Shown: positions 9,501-16,740 of the stretch, in pieces | Layout of the letters: the number at the start of each line of letters is the position of its first letter | Position numbering within the stretch: the stretch's first letter is position 1 | Position numbers and translations under genes: made by a program | Assembly (NCBI GenBank): GCA_029555925.1 | Contig: JAKPQU010000622.1 | Coordinates: 1-29,815 of the forward strand | Length of the DNA: 29,815 nt | DNA from: Bacillota bacterium | GTDB taxonomy: Bacteria; Eremiobacterota; SpSt-956; JAKJGF01 | Direction: 5' to 3' | Notes under the pieces: generated by a model | What the model saw: the letters and a program-made list of their open reading frames with translations, nothing else | The model's database searches: none | What the model was told of the DNA's origin: nothing

Positions 9501-10226
9501 GGAAATCTCCTGATGGTTACAGGAAAAATCGGCAGAGAAAAACATCTGATACTGGTCAGAGATTACTGTAATTCTGCAGGACTTCCGGATATGGGCTTTA
9601 TGCCTTACTATTTACCAGGATATATAAAATATGGAGAAAGAGAAAAAATAGATAATCTTTCTAAAAAATGGAATTTAAATTTACATGACATATTCAAACC
9701 GGTAGATCTGCTGAAGAAAATGAAAAATAATGAAATAAAGGCAGCACTTATCTTCGGTGAAAATCCTTTATGTGAAGGTAAGAATATTGAATATATAAGA
9801 AATCTTGAATTTTTAATGGTCCATGATTATTTTGTAACGAAAACCGCAGAAAAAGCGGATATAATTCTTCCTTCCTCCGGTTATATAGAAACAGAAGGAA
9901 CCTTTACTGCCTGTGACGGGAGGGTTCAGAAATTTAATAAAATATTTGATTCAAAAATCGGTCTCGAAAACTGGCAGATTATAAAAAAACTGGCGGAAAA
10001 ATTGAATGTAGAGTTAAATTATGCGTCGCCTGATGATATATTTAATGAAATTAAGGAGATAAGTATTTTCTATAATAAAGAAAAAGCCTTTGAAGACAAC
10101 GGGCTATGTAAAATCGAGGAATCTGTTATTTGCGAAATCGATACACATCCCTTTGAAGCTACCAGACCGGAATACCTGTCAGATGAGAAATATTTCAGAT
10201 TAATTGCTTCAGCCTGTAAAAGATAA
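6516..10226 (+). CDS. NuoG / GltD-NfnB / molybdopterin-oxidoreductase-like fusion, probable NADP(H)-linked subunit of an Stn-type transhydrogenase
   Basis: The product is 1236 aa. Domains in order: a [2Fe-2S] ferredoxin (Cys37, 48, 51, 65); a GltD-type double [4Fe-4S] region (Cys101/105/109 and Cys144/148/152/156); a GltD/NfnB-like flavoprotein with the FAD loop GGGPSGL (199-205), the NAD(P) loop GGGNTAIDAAR (331-341), YRRTRQEMPA (355-364, typical of NADPH users) and GVFAGGDV; a Cys572/575/577/583 motif; a two-cluster ferredoxin (Cys622/625/628/632 and 665/668/671/675); and a molybdopterin-type [4Fe-4S] motif (Cys701/704/708/736) with a Mo-bis-MGD-like fold to the end. The Sec/Cys-His expected in formate dehydrogenases after TNNV is replaced by TFTGMLNG, and the C-terminal dinucleotide-binding domain is missing, so formate oxidation is unlikely. 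Hydrogenase H-cluster motifs are absent. With the two upstream genes it fits the Stn (Sporomusa-type Nfn) plan linking NADPH, NADH and ferredoxin. Confidence 0.8.
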   Translation: MNTVKITINGQEIITENNKTILEVVREHNIDDIPHLCYDPKLPPYGSCYLCVVEIEGLNKLVPSCCNPVSNGMVIHTDNERIRDSRKMALEFLLSNHYADCIGPCKETCPAGVDIQGYIGLMSMGKYREAVRLIKKNNPLPLVCGRVCVRECEVSCRRNKVDEPLGIDYLKRYASDIDMEDPWTPEVPEKNGKKVAVVGGGPSGLTCAYYLILKGYDVTIFEKHERLGGMLLWGIPEYRLPKEVLAREIKWITDLGVKVKTGTSIGKDFTIDSLFKDGFNSIYLALGAQGANKMRVPEEDSTKEVISGIDFLYNSQFPGRVSIFGTVVVVGGGNTAIDAARTALRYGAKKVIILYRRTRQEMPANNMEIEAAIHEGIEIIFLSAPVKLVKEEGILKGIECIKMGLGEPDSSGRRRPVPVSGSEYVLDCDFVISAIGQQVELDGLEKDERLNITKWNTISTDMNSFETSIPGVFAGGDVATGPAVAIDAIAHGHMAAESIDEFLKTGKVTPVKKEFFSSKDVFGEISESEFTDYEKIKREIMPELPPEKRIKTFEEVELGYSPEQAEHEASRCLTCGCSALFDCKLKQYATEYNIDISKFIGEVRKYKVDGRHPFITLDPNKCISCGRCVRTCAQILNVSALGFVYRGFKSVVKPAMEKELLETGCINCGNCISACPTGAITEKSVLKKPGPWVTEKVPSICSFCSSGCNLTFNAVTEDIFSVENGEDTTHNRGYLCARGRFGYRYLLDKGRLLKPMVRHNGTLSESSWDEALDITAGKIKHIIHTYGPEAVAIFGSPKMSNEELYLLQKFARAGLKTNNVHTFTGMLNGIEQDSLDYSFGITASTATTDVLETSDVIVVINSDLTEENLIMELKIKEAVKKGVKLVVINSGDIHLTKYSNLWLDSRRGTNTVLLNGIMNELIEKSNIDKDFIKRENFEIFKQSINQFNLDYMSRITGVDKNKLLAFCELMRSKNVTVIYNIDSHKEKARGDLKAIGNLLMVTGKIGREKHLILVRDYCNSAGLPDMGFMPYYLPGYIKYGEREKIDNLSKKWNLNLHDIFKPVDLLKKMKNNEIKAALIFGENPLCEGKNIEYIRNLEFLMVHDYFVTKTAEKADIILPSSGYIETEGTFTACDGRVQKFNKIFDSKIGLENWQIIKKLAEKLNVELNYASPDDIFNEIKEISIFYNKEKAFEDNGLCKIEESVICEIDTHPFEATRPEYLSDEKYFRLIASACKR

Positions 10227-10253
10227 GAACAATTAATTTTTTCTGAAAACTAT

Positions 10254-10287
10254 ACTGTAGGGGCGCACAGCCGTGGGTCCCTACAGT
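10254..10287. repeat. GTAGGGGC-type intergenic palindrome
   Basis: ACTGTAGGG (10254-10262) pairs perfectly with CCCTACAGT (10279-10287) around a GC-rich loop (GCGCACAGCCGTGGGT). It resembles the widespread GTAGGGGCGCAC-type palindromes scattered in many bacterial genomes. It lies 28 bases past the end of the fusion gene and could also act as a transcript 3' structure, although no T tract follows. Confidence 0.55.
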
Positions 10288-10322
10288 GGGTTCCTACAAA
10301 AAATGCAAAAGTATAAATTATC

Positions 10323-10397
10323 TTATTTGATGTCTTCTTTAATCGCTTTTATGACCCATTTATCGCCTTCTTTTACCAGGGTCACTGTATCGTCAAC
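10323..10397 (-). pseudogene. C-terminal remnant of an NTF2-like or lipoprotein gene
   Basis: The - strand frame from 10397 to the TAA at 10323-10325 reads VDDTVTLVKEGDKWVIKAI and a few more residues. This is a common ending of NTF2-like/DUF4878-type secreted domains (the Val-Lys-Glu-x-Gly-x-Trp-x-Ile pattern). A stop lies directly upstream in frame and there is no start, so only the tail of a former gene seems to be left. The rest of 10227-10506 has no gene. A short palindrome CGGTC-TAT-GACCG (10457-10469) may be a degenerate copy of the dispersed repeat described elsewhere. Confidence 0.35.
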
Positions 10398-10506
10398 TTA
10401 TAAAACAAGTTAAGAAAAACTTTTCTTTATTTCTTTCGTATGCGTAAATTATGAACCGGTCTATGACCGCCAGAACCGGCCAGGTAAATAGACTATTGGA
10501 AGGTGC

Positions 10507-11559
10507 TTAAATTTTAATTATATCCCATAAAAATTCTCCGCCGGTATATTTTACAGAAGCTATAACATATTTTACGGAATTACCTTTTTTAAGTTCAACG
10601 GTAAAAGGGGCAAAAACTGTTCTTCCGTCAGTTATAATTCTCTGTTTTTTATTCAGACCGTAACATTCGATTTTAGTTATTTCATCCTCTTTACCTGTCC
10701 ATTTTATTTTTATTATGTCATTATTATGTTCAATAGATAGACAATCGGCGAGTTCCTCTTCCGGTACATTACTTTTTTCTTCTTCTCTTTCAAAAACATA
10801 ATTTTTTTTGCCTGGTTCAATATATATATTACTATGATTCAACAGACCTGTCTGAAGGGAAATTTCTTCTTCGATATTTCTTATCCTTGTTATAAAATCA
10901 GGATGACTGTTCATCCATCCGGGGAGCCAGCTTGTATCCATCTTTTCCTTTTCCCATATTTTAAAAAGCTCTGCAAATTCATGAGGATTTCTGCCTGAAT
11001 TAATAAGCATTTGAACGCTGGACATATCACATTCTGTTTCATTATCACGACTGAATTTAGGCTCAAATACATATGCATCAAGATAGGATAACACCTGTAT
11101 GGGTCTGTATGCTACTCCTCCTGTAGCCAGAATTGCCACATTATAAAAAATTTCCTTTCTCTTCACTCTCTCATATACCTGTGCAAAATGCTGGGCCTCT
11201 ATATGGGTAACTTCATGGGCAATAATTGCCGCAATCTGATCATCATTCAGAACCATATCTAAAAGACCTCGGAATATATAGATATGTCCTCCCGGAAGTG
11301 CGAAAGCATTTACTTCATCTGAATCCAGAACAGTAAATTTGAATGGGTACGGTCTTGTAGCAAATCTGGAAATATCCCGTCCTATCTTCTGAATCCTTGC
11401 ATTTGTTCCAGGATCTCTGTAAATATCATAATAAGATTCTACCTGCAAAGCCACCTGTTCTCCCATTAGAATCTCTTCATCCGTATTCAATGTTAAATAA
11501 TCACAGCCTGACATAAAGAAGAGAAAAAAAACTGATAAAAAAAGGAGCAATTTTCTCAT
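10507..11559 (-). CDS. M48-family metalloprotease lipoprotein
   Basis: The product is 350 aa. The signal MRKLLLFLSVFFLFFMSGC ends in a lipobox with Cys19, so the protease is exported and lipid-anchored. The M48 core spans about 25-235: DSDEVNAFALPGGHIYIFRG, the zinc motif HEVTH (115-119), and a third-ligand region ETECD (174-178), followed by repeats of the HPDFITRIRNIE type. BepA/LoiP-like proteases of this class degrade or help assemble envelope proteins. Beyond about 240 is a beta-rich C-terminal domain of some 100 residues that I do not recognise. The start has GGTGG at a suitable distance. It lies 32 bases downstream of the secreted HEAT gene on the same strand, so the two are probably co-transcribed. 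Confidence 0.85.
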   Translation of the reverse strand: MRKLLLFLSVFFLFFMSGCDYLTLNTDEEILMGEQVALQVESYYDIYRDPGTNARIQKIGRDISRFATRPYPFKFTVLDSDEVNAFALPGGHIYIFRGLLDMVLNDDQIAAIIAHEVTHIEAQHFAQVYERVKRKEIFYNVAILATGGVAYRPIQVLSYLDAYVFEPKFSRDNETECDMSSVQMLINSGRNPHEFAELFKIWEKEKMDTSWLPGWMNSHPDFITRIRNIEEEISLQTGLLNHSNIYIEPGKKNYVFEREEEKSNVPEEELADCLSIEHNNDIIKIKWTGKEDEITKIECYGLNKKQRIITDGRTVFAPFTVELKKGNSVKYVIASVKYTGGEFLWDIIKI

Positions 11560-11591
11560 AAAAGACCACCTTCCAGATATTAAATATCTAG

Positions 11592-13436
11592 CTATTTTTC
11601 AAGCTTTTCAATAGCCTCATGAATAGCTTTTATAGTTAAAATACTTTCTTCACTATTTAATCTGTCTTTCAATACAGACAATACGCTCTTATCTCCGAGA
11701 TTACCGAGAGCTTCTGCCGCACTGGCTCTGACAGAACTGTATTCGTCATCGAGTTTTAATGTAATAGAAGAAACAGCACTTCTGTCCCCGATATTTCCAA
11801 GAGCTTCTACTGCGGACTTTCTCACATCCGGATTCAGATCATTCAATAATACGGTTAAAGATGAAATTGCTGCAGGAGATCTTAATATTCCAAGGGATTT
11901 TGCCGCTTCGCTCCTTACCTGCCATACTTCGTGGCCAAGCATCCCAGTGAGTGCTGTAACAGTATTACCGGATGGAAAATTTTTCAAAGCTTTCACTGCA
12001 TATAATATAACTACCGGTTCAGGATCGTGGAGTGCATCAATTAAAGGGCCTGCCGCAGAGGGATCTCCTGTTTTGCCGAGAGCATCTGCCGCATAGAGTC
12101 TCACGACGGAATCACTATCGCTCAGGGCCTTAATAAGTGATGGAACTGCAGACTTATCAAGTGTTATATTGGATAATACATAAGCAGATATACCTCTTAC
12201 AATCTCATCCTGTACCGAGAGATTTCCTATAAGTAACGGCACTGCCTGCGAATTGTTCAGATTTATTAAAGATTCTGCCGCATATCTCTGGACAAAGTAA
12301 TCTTCATCTTTCATGGCATCTACCAGGGGCTTTACAGATGACGGAGAGTTACATTTCCATAATTCCATGGCAGCAAAGCGCCTTACATCAATCTTTTCGG
12401 AGAAAAGCGCTTTCAGCATATAATCTACAGGAAGGGCATGGTTAATATTTGAAAGGGCATTACTGGCACTTAACCTTATGGCAGGGTCGTCATGAAAAAG
12501 AGCTTCCATTAGTAAAGCTTCTACCTGACTGTCGTTGCTGTGACTCAAAGCCCAGAAAACATTGTGCCTTATGTCACCATTAGTAATATTTAAAGATTCA
12601 AGAAGTGCTTTATATGATTCAGGACTTTTTATCATGCCGAGAACAATGGCTATTTGAGCTTTTTTCGTATCTGATGAAGACGTGTCTTTTAATGCTTCTG
12701 TCAGAGCCCTGATTGCACTGTCACCAAAAGAACTAAGTATAAGTATAGCCTGATGACTTACCATAGGCCGTTCGTCATCCAGAACATTTATAAGGGGCTT
12801 TATACAGGAATTATCTGCCATACCTGCGAGGGATTCTGCCGCACCCAGACGTACACGCCCGGATTCATCTCTCAAAGCATTTCTTATAAATGAAATAGTG
12901 TCTCTATCTTTAAAGGTTCCAAGTATTTTAACTGAATAATAACGCACATCTGCACTGGTATCGTTTTGAATAAAATCTATAAGTTTCGGCTTTAATTTAT
13001 CCATTATGGCAGGATCTCCGTTGTTATAAAGCCCTACAATAGCATTCATTCTGATCGTGTCATCACTGTTAGAAAGATACGGAAGAAGTAAATCCGAACT
13101 GTCTTTAAAATTGGACAGTGCGGTAATTGCGGAAGCCTGAAGATCTTTATCCCGGTCACTCAACAGGTTTATGAGAGGCTGAAAGGCTTTTCTGTCTCCG
13201 ACCATCCCGAGTACCATAGCAGACCTCACTTTTAAGTCTTTATTATCACTGTTAAGGGCTTTTATAAGAGGATCTACTGCCTGCTGGCCTATATCAACCA
13301 GTCTCCACACTGCGTACTGGCTCATGGTATCATCGGAAGAACCTAAATTCATAATAAGTTGTTCTATAGTTTCAGCCGATAAAGAAATAGCAGTTGTCAT
13401 CAGTAGAAAAGCAATTAAAATTATACTCTTTTTCAA
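11592..13436 (-). CDS. Secreted tandem HEAT-repeat protein
   Basis: I place the start at TTG 13436, behind GGAGAAGGAGATG, giving 614 aa. The ATG codons at 13469 and 13460 lie at or upstream of the inferred transcription start and should not be used. The product opens with a signal peptide (KKSIILIAFLLMTTAISLSA) and then consists of about 18 PBS-lyase-type HEAT repeats of roughly 31 residues (DxxxxVRxxAAxALGxxGDxxAVxxL pattern) to the end. Such solenoids bind other proteins; none of the repeats shows catalytic residues. Export together with an M48 protease suggests a scaffold or adaptor in the envelope. No membrane anchor beyond the signal peptide is visible. Confidence 0.85.
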   Translation of the reverse strand: MKKSIILIAFLLMTTAISLSAETIEQLIMNLGSSDDTMSQYAVWRLVDIGQQAVDPLIKALNSDNKDLKVRSAMVLGMVGDRKAFQPLINLLSDRDKDLQASAITALSNFKDSSDLLLPYLSNSDDTIRMNAIVGLYNNGDPAIMDKLKPKLIDFIQNDTSADVRYYSVKILGTFKDRDTISFIRNALRDESGRVRLGAAESLAGMADNSCIKPLINVLDDERPMVSHQAILILSSFGDSAIRALTEALKDTSSSDTKKAQIAIVLGMIKSPESYKALLESLNITNGDIRHNVFWALSHSNDSQVEALLMEALFHDDPAIRLSASNALSNINHALPVDYMLKALFSEKIDVRRFAAMELWKCNSPSSVKPLVDAMKDEDYFVQRYAAESLINLNNSQAVPLLIGNLSVQDEIVRGISAYVLSNITLDKSAVPSLIKALSDSDSVVRLYAADALGKTGDPSAAGPLIDALHDPEPVVILYAVKALKNFPSGNTVTALTGMLGHEVWQVRSEAAKSLGILRSPAAISSLTVLLNDLNPDVRKSAVEALGNIGDRSAVSSITLKLDDEYSSVRASAAEALGNLGDKSVLSVLKDRLNSEESILTIKAIHEAIEKLEK

Positions 13437-13471
13437 TAAAACATCTCCTTCTCCAATCATTTCCTTCAAAT

Positions 13472-13480
13472 ATTATAACA
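13472..13480 (-). promoter_or_regulatory. Extended -10 promoter of the HEAT/M48 operon
   Basis: On the - strand the sequence reads TGTTATAAT, a perfect TGnTATAAT extended -10 (13480-13472). The -35 region is only a T run, as is common for extended -10 promoters. Transcription would start near 13465, about 30 bases before the TTG at 13436, which supports that start codon. Confidence 0.6.
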
Positions 13481-13553
13481 GATTAAGGACTCAAAAAAAA
13501 TACCTGTCACTTATTTTATAGTTAGTTTCATAACTATCCATAAATAATGACCT

Positions 13554-13617
13554 CGTAATGCGTAAAGCGTAATGCGTGATGCGCAGGTATTAAACCCGTC
13601 ACGCGTTACGCGTCACG
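13554..13617. repeat. Hairpin made of 7-nt repeat units
   Basis: The left arm is four heptamers in tandem, CGTAATG-CGTAAAG-CGTAATG-CGTGATG (13554-13581). The right arm is three inverted heptamers, CGTCACG-CGTTACG-CGTCACG (13597-13617). The arms pair over about 21 positions with 4 non-Watson-Crick positions, mostly of G-T type, around a short AT-rich loop. Confidence 0.75.
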
Positions 13618-13655
13618 ACGACTTAAATTCTAATAAGTTATGAAATACACTATAC

Positions 13656-13722
13656 ATGAGAATCGTAACCCGTGACAGGAGGAACAAATTCTCATACTTC
13701 ATTGTGACCGAACCGGTCATGG
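13656..13722 (-). repeat. Dispersed two-hairpin repeat, copy 1
   Basis: On the - strand this reads CATGACCGGTTCGGTCACA, then an 8-bp stem ATGAGAAT ... ATTCTCAT (arms 13688-13695 and 13656-13663, loop 24). The first hairpin is TGACCG/CGGTCA (arms 13705-13710 and 13714-13719) with a 3-base loop. It matches the copies near 29.2 and 29.6 kb in order and spacing, in the opposite orientation. The remaining bases of 13481-13955 hold no gene. Confidence 0.75.
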
Positions 13723-13873
13723 TTGTTAGTTTCATCTCACTTTTTACTGACCTGAGCAAATATGTATTATTTATGATTACTACAGTAATTGACTATATGG
13801 GGATGAACGGCGGTTAGAAAACCGAACAATTAAAACCCCGGCTTACCTGATAATATAAAGATAACATATAATG

Positions 13874-13894
13874 CAGGAAATTTTATTATTCCTG
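13874..13894 (+). promoter_or_regulatory. Small hairpin upstream of the HTH/coiled-coil gene
   Basis: CAGGAA (13874-13879) pairs with TTCCTG (13889-13894) around an AT-rich loop. A perfect TATAAT lies at 13915-13920 with no good -35 at the right distance. The palindrome could be an operator for the HTH protein encoded next, but this is a guess from position. Confidence 0.3.
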
Positions 13895-13955
13895 TAGAAC
13901 GTTATGAAAATAAATATAATATGATTGAAATATAAGATCTTTATGGAGCAATATT

Positions 13956-14897
13956 ATGATTAATAGCAGTAATATAACTATATTGGAAGCTTCTCTTCTT
14001 ACCGGCAAGAGTCAGAATACTATTCACAAGTATATTGAAAGAGGCACTCTTCCCTGTGAAAAAAAGATGAGTAATGGTAAAGAGTATCTGACAGTTAAGA
14101 AAGCAGATATAGAAAGAATTTTTAATATCATCTGTAGTGTTAAAGACGGTAGAGATAATAAAATCAAAGAAGATTCAAAAAATACTGATATGGCGGAAGA
14201 TAATGTAAAGCATGAGGGACATGTTACGGTAGAAAAGCTCAGAGAAGTAATGGAGGATTTCTTTTCTACCAAACAGGCCGAACTTGTGAAACCTATTGAA
14301 CAGCAATCATTATACAGGCTCGGAAGAGTTGAACAGGAAAATCAGTTTTTAAAAGAAAAATTAGAAACATTGCTTGAAGAAAACCGGAAACTGCAGGAAG
14401 AAAATCAAATATTTCAGAAAGAATTAAAATCTTTGCCCCTTCTGGTAGAATCGATGCAAAATCTGGATAGTGTCAGAGAAGAAAACCGGAAATTGCAGGA
14501 AGAAAATCAAATACTTCAGGAGGATTTAAAATCTATGCCGGCTCTGGCAGAAACAATAAAAAATCTGGAAAAAGAACATATTACGTTACAGGAAGAAAAC
14601 AGTACCCTGCAGGATAAATTAAAAAACTCACCGGGCCCTTCAATAGAAAAGGTTTTAATGGATAATGCCACTAATTTAAAAATTCTTTCCAGAGATAAAA
14701 CAGAATTACAGGAAAGAATAAAAGAAAAAGAAGAAATCATACAGACCCAGTATGCCAGATTCTTAGAAGAAAAAGAAAAAGCTTTAGAAGAACAGAAAAT
14801 CATGCTCCTGGCCAGAATGGAAGAAGAAAAAGAGCAACTTCTTGAAACATGGGAAAAGGAAAAAGAGGAGACTAAACCATGGTGGAAGTTCTGGTAA
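13956..14897 (+). CDS. Helix-turn-helix / long coiled-coil protein with a Trp-rich C-terminus
   Basis: The product is 313 aa. Residues 1-58 form an excisionase/MerR-like HTH (ILEASLLTGKSQNTIHKYIE, then the wing YLTVKKADIERIF). Residues 120-305 are almost entirely coiled coil. They include a perfect-length internal repeat of 34 residues (141-174 and 175-208, each starting EENRKLQEENQI), mirrored in the DNA as a 102-base repeat, and a partial third unit. The protein ends PWWKFW, a short aromatic tail that I have seen closing other HTH/coiled-coil proteins; its role is unknown, perhaps membrane or partner contact. It has GGAG at 13944-13947. A DNA-binding head on a long rod suggests a nucleoid- or plasmid-organising or regulatory role; this is inference. 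Confidence 0.75.
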   Translation: MINSSNITILEASLLTGKSQNTIHKYIERGTLPCEKKMSNGKEYLTVKKADIERIFNIICSVKDGRDNKIKEDSKNTDMAEDNVKHEGHVTVEKLREVMEDFFSTKQAELVKPIEQQSLYRLGRVEQENQFLKEKLETLLEENRKLQEENQIFQKELKSLPLLVESMQNLDSVREENRKLQEENQILQEDLKSMPALAETIKNLEKEHITLQEENSTLQDKLKNSPGPSIEKVLMDNATNLKILSRDKTELQERIKEKEEIIQTQYARFLEEKEKALEEQKIMLLARMEEEKEQLLETWEKEKEETKPWWKFW

Positions 14898-14900
14898 CAG

Positions 14901-14960
14901 CCATGACCTTCTGGTTATAATGACTGGCCATAACGCCACACATTACCCGTTATGCTTCTC
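14901..14960 (+). repeat. Dispersed two-hairpin repeat, diverged copy 2
   Basis: CCATGACC opens the copy. TGACC (14904-14908) pairs with GGTTA (14913-14917), including one G-U. CATAACG (14929-14935) pairs perfectly with CGTTATG (14948-14954), and the copy ends GCTTCTCAT like the copy at 29.17 kb. It directly follows the HTH/coiled-coil stop and may serve as its transcript end. The rest of 14898-15157 holds only the next promoter. Confidence 0.5.
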
Positions 14961-15058
14961 ATCACCTGTCTCTATGGCAGATAACTGGTTTTTGTCAAAA
15001 TTTTGACCAATATTCCCGTTAATCATAAAAAATACAATTAATGAGTTCAGAAAATTGA

Positions 15059-15087
15059 TTGACCTATTAGAGAAAATACTTTATAAT
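15059..15087 (+). promoter_or_regulatory. Sigma70-type promoter of the JAMM-protein gene
   Basis: TTGACC (15059-15064), a 17-base spacer and a perfect TATAAT (15082-15087). Transcription from about 15094 gives a 64-base leader ending in the strong GGAGGT site at 15145-15150. Confidence 0.7.
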
Positions 15088-15157
15088 TTCAACATAAATT
15101 TCAAAAAATCTTAAGGGTACCAAATTATCTGCTGTGGTACTCTGCGGAGGTAACTAA

Positions 15158-16630
15158 ATGGAAGATAATCTTGCAACAAACGAGAAACCGACTCCACCTA
15201 AAAACAGGTGTATAATTATAGGTTCTGCTATAGAAGAAAAATATAAAATCTTTATAAATTACCTGACAATAGCAAAGGCTATGAAACATGGCCTGAAAGA
15301 TACAATTAACGAAATGGGTGGCCTCCTTGTCGGAAATATATACTCTGACAAAAGGATAGACGATGATTTTCTCTATCTTGATATAAAAACCATCCTTCCT
15401 GTATCAAGAATGGGCCTTCAGAAAAAATTTACCTTTTCCGAAGAAGAATTCGATAAATTGACTGAAGAGGTAAAAGAAAAGTTCCCTGAAGACAGGATTG
15501 TCGGATGGTATCACTCACATCCCGGGTGGGGTGTAGAACTTTCTCCTGACGATCAGGATACCCATGTGAGTTTTTTTAATGCAGACTGGTATGTACTGCT
15601 CATAGTAGAATCAGTTGCAAAGGACTTTGCTATTTTCGGAACAGACAAAGACGGAGAAAAAGCTTATCCTAGCAAGGGATATGTGATTTATTGTGATAAC
15701 AATGATGATATACCGAAAATGAAAAAACTGGTTGATATGGTAGAACAAAACCGGGAAAGAAAAAAGGATAAAGAAAATAAAATACCTGTGAAAGAAGAAG
15801 GGGATGAAGAAAATAAACAGGAACAGGAAGATGAAGGTTTTTATTTCAGTTTCTATCATCCCAAAATTATAATAACTGTTCTGAGTACTATAATATTAAT
15901 CTTACTGGTACTGATCGGTATAGGTAAGAGTAAAATGGATGAACTGAAAAAGAATAACCGTCAGGATCAGGGGAGTTTTACTGTAGAAGCCAGAGAAGTT
16001 GAAGCGAATAAAAAAGAAATATTTCTTGACTGTGATTTTATAGAAGAAACTCTTAAAATAGAAGCATGGAAAAATGAAACAGATGATAAATGGAAGATTG
16101 CCAGCGTATATGTTAAAGAAGGTGAAACTCCGTTCCGTCAGGTGGCACAGCTCATAGCACCCACACCGGTTCCTGTAGCAGAAGCAAAAACCCCTGCAGA
16201 TACTGCAGTATCTTCTCCTTCAGTATCATCTGCAACTCCGGCGCCGGCAAAACCTTCGGCAACTCCTTCGGTACAGGCGGAAAATACCGATGAAGTAATA
16301 AAGAAAAAGGTTAACTCCTGGGTTTCTGCATGGAAGGAAGGAAATGTAGATAATTTTAAAACCTTTTATTCTGATAAATTTACTAATTCTAAAACTAAAA
16401 GCCTGACTGAATGGATGGATATGAAAGTATCTGATAAAGTATTTGACGGGAAACCGCAGGTAGATATAGTAGGTGATATCACTGTTACTCCTGTAAGTGA
16501 TACTGAAATGGAAGTCAAATTTGAACAGTATTTTAATGGCTCATTTGTCAGCAACGGGTATAAAATATTGACGTTTACCAGAGAAAATGGGGAATGGTTA
16601 ATAACAGGTGAAGAATTTGAACCCAAATAA
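15158..16630 (+). CDS. JAMM/MPN metallopeptidase with a transmembrane helix and NTF2-like C-terminal domain
   Basis: The product is 490 aa with GGAGGT before the ATG. Residues 15-185 are a JAB/MPN domain with an intact JAMM zinc site: Glu52 (NEMGG), then His119-x-His121-x7-Ser129-x2-Asp132 in YHSHPGWGVELSPDD. Such enzymes remove ubiquitin-like or C-terminal peptide tags. A charged linker leads to one membrane helix (about 236-257), a Pro/Ala/Ser-rich spacer (about 334-375), and an NTF2/SnoaL-like domain (about 378-490: VNSWVSAWKEGNVDNF ... WLITGEEF). The peptidase would face the cytoplasm and the NTF2-like domain the outside, or the reverse. This combination is unusual. No ubiquitin-like or E1/E2-like gene is next to it, so the substrate is unknown. 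Confidence 0.8.
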   Translation: MEDNLATNEKPTPPKNRCIIIGSAIEEKYKIFINYLTIAKAMKHGLKDTINEMGGLLVGNIYSDKRIDDDFLYLDIKTILPVSRMGLQKKFTFSEEEFDKLTEEVKEKFPEDRIVGWYHSHPGWGVELSPDDQDTHVSFFNADWYVLLIVESVAKDFAIFGTDKDGEKAYPSKGYVIYCDNNDDIPKMKKLVDMVEQNRERKKDKENKIPVKEEGDEENKQEQEDEGFYFSFYHPKIIITVLSTIILILLVLIGIGKSKMDELKKNNRQDQGSFTVEAREVEANKKEIFLDCDFIEETLKIEAWKNETDDKWKIASVYVKEGETPFRQVAQLIAPTPVPVAEAKTPADTAVSSPSVSSATPAPAKPSATPSVQAENTDEVIKKKVNSWVSAWKEGNVDNFKTFYSDKFTNSKTKSLTEWMDMKVSDKVFDGKPQVDIVGDITVTPVSDTEMEVKFEQYFNGSFVSNGYKILTFTRENGEWLITGEEFEPK

Positions 16631-16740
16631 TATGTCCGGTTCTGACATAGAGAAAAAGAAAGGCAGAATATTTAGAGATAAAATTAAAAAATTAATAACC
16701 TGTTCTGACTGTATATCAAAGAAAAGGCCGGTGAATATAT

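Noticed and set aside
4141..10226. [FeFe]-hydrogenase (HydABC) operon
   Set aside because: The two small subunits fit, but the large protein has none of the H-cluster motifs (TSCCPxW, MPCxxK, ExMxCxGGC).
6516..10226. Catalytic formate dehydrogenase alpha subunit
   Set aside because: The Sec/Cys and following His after the TNNV segment are absent, no in-frame TGA exists there, and the C-terminal dinucleotide-binding domain is missing.
13554..13617. Short CRISPR-like array
   Set aside because: Units are 7 bases long, contiguous, without spacers, and arranged as inverted arms.
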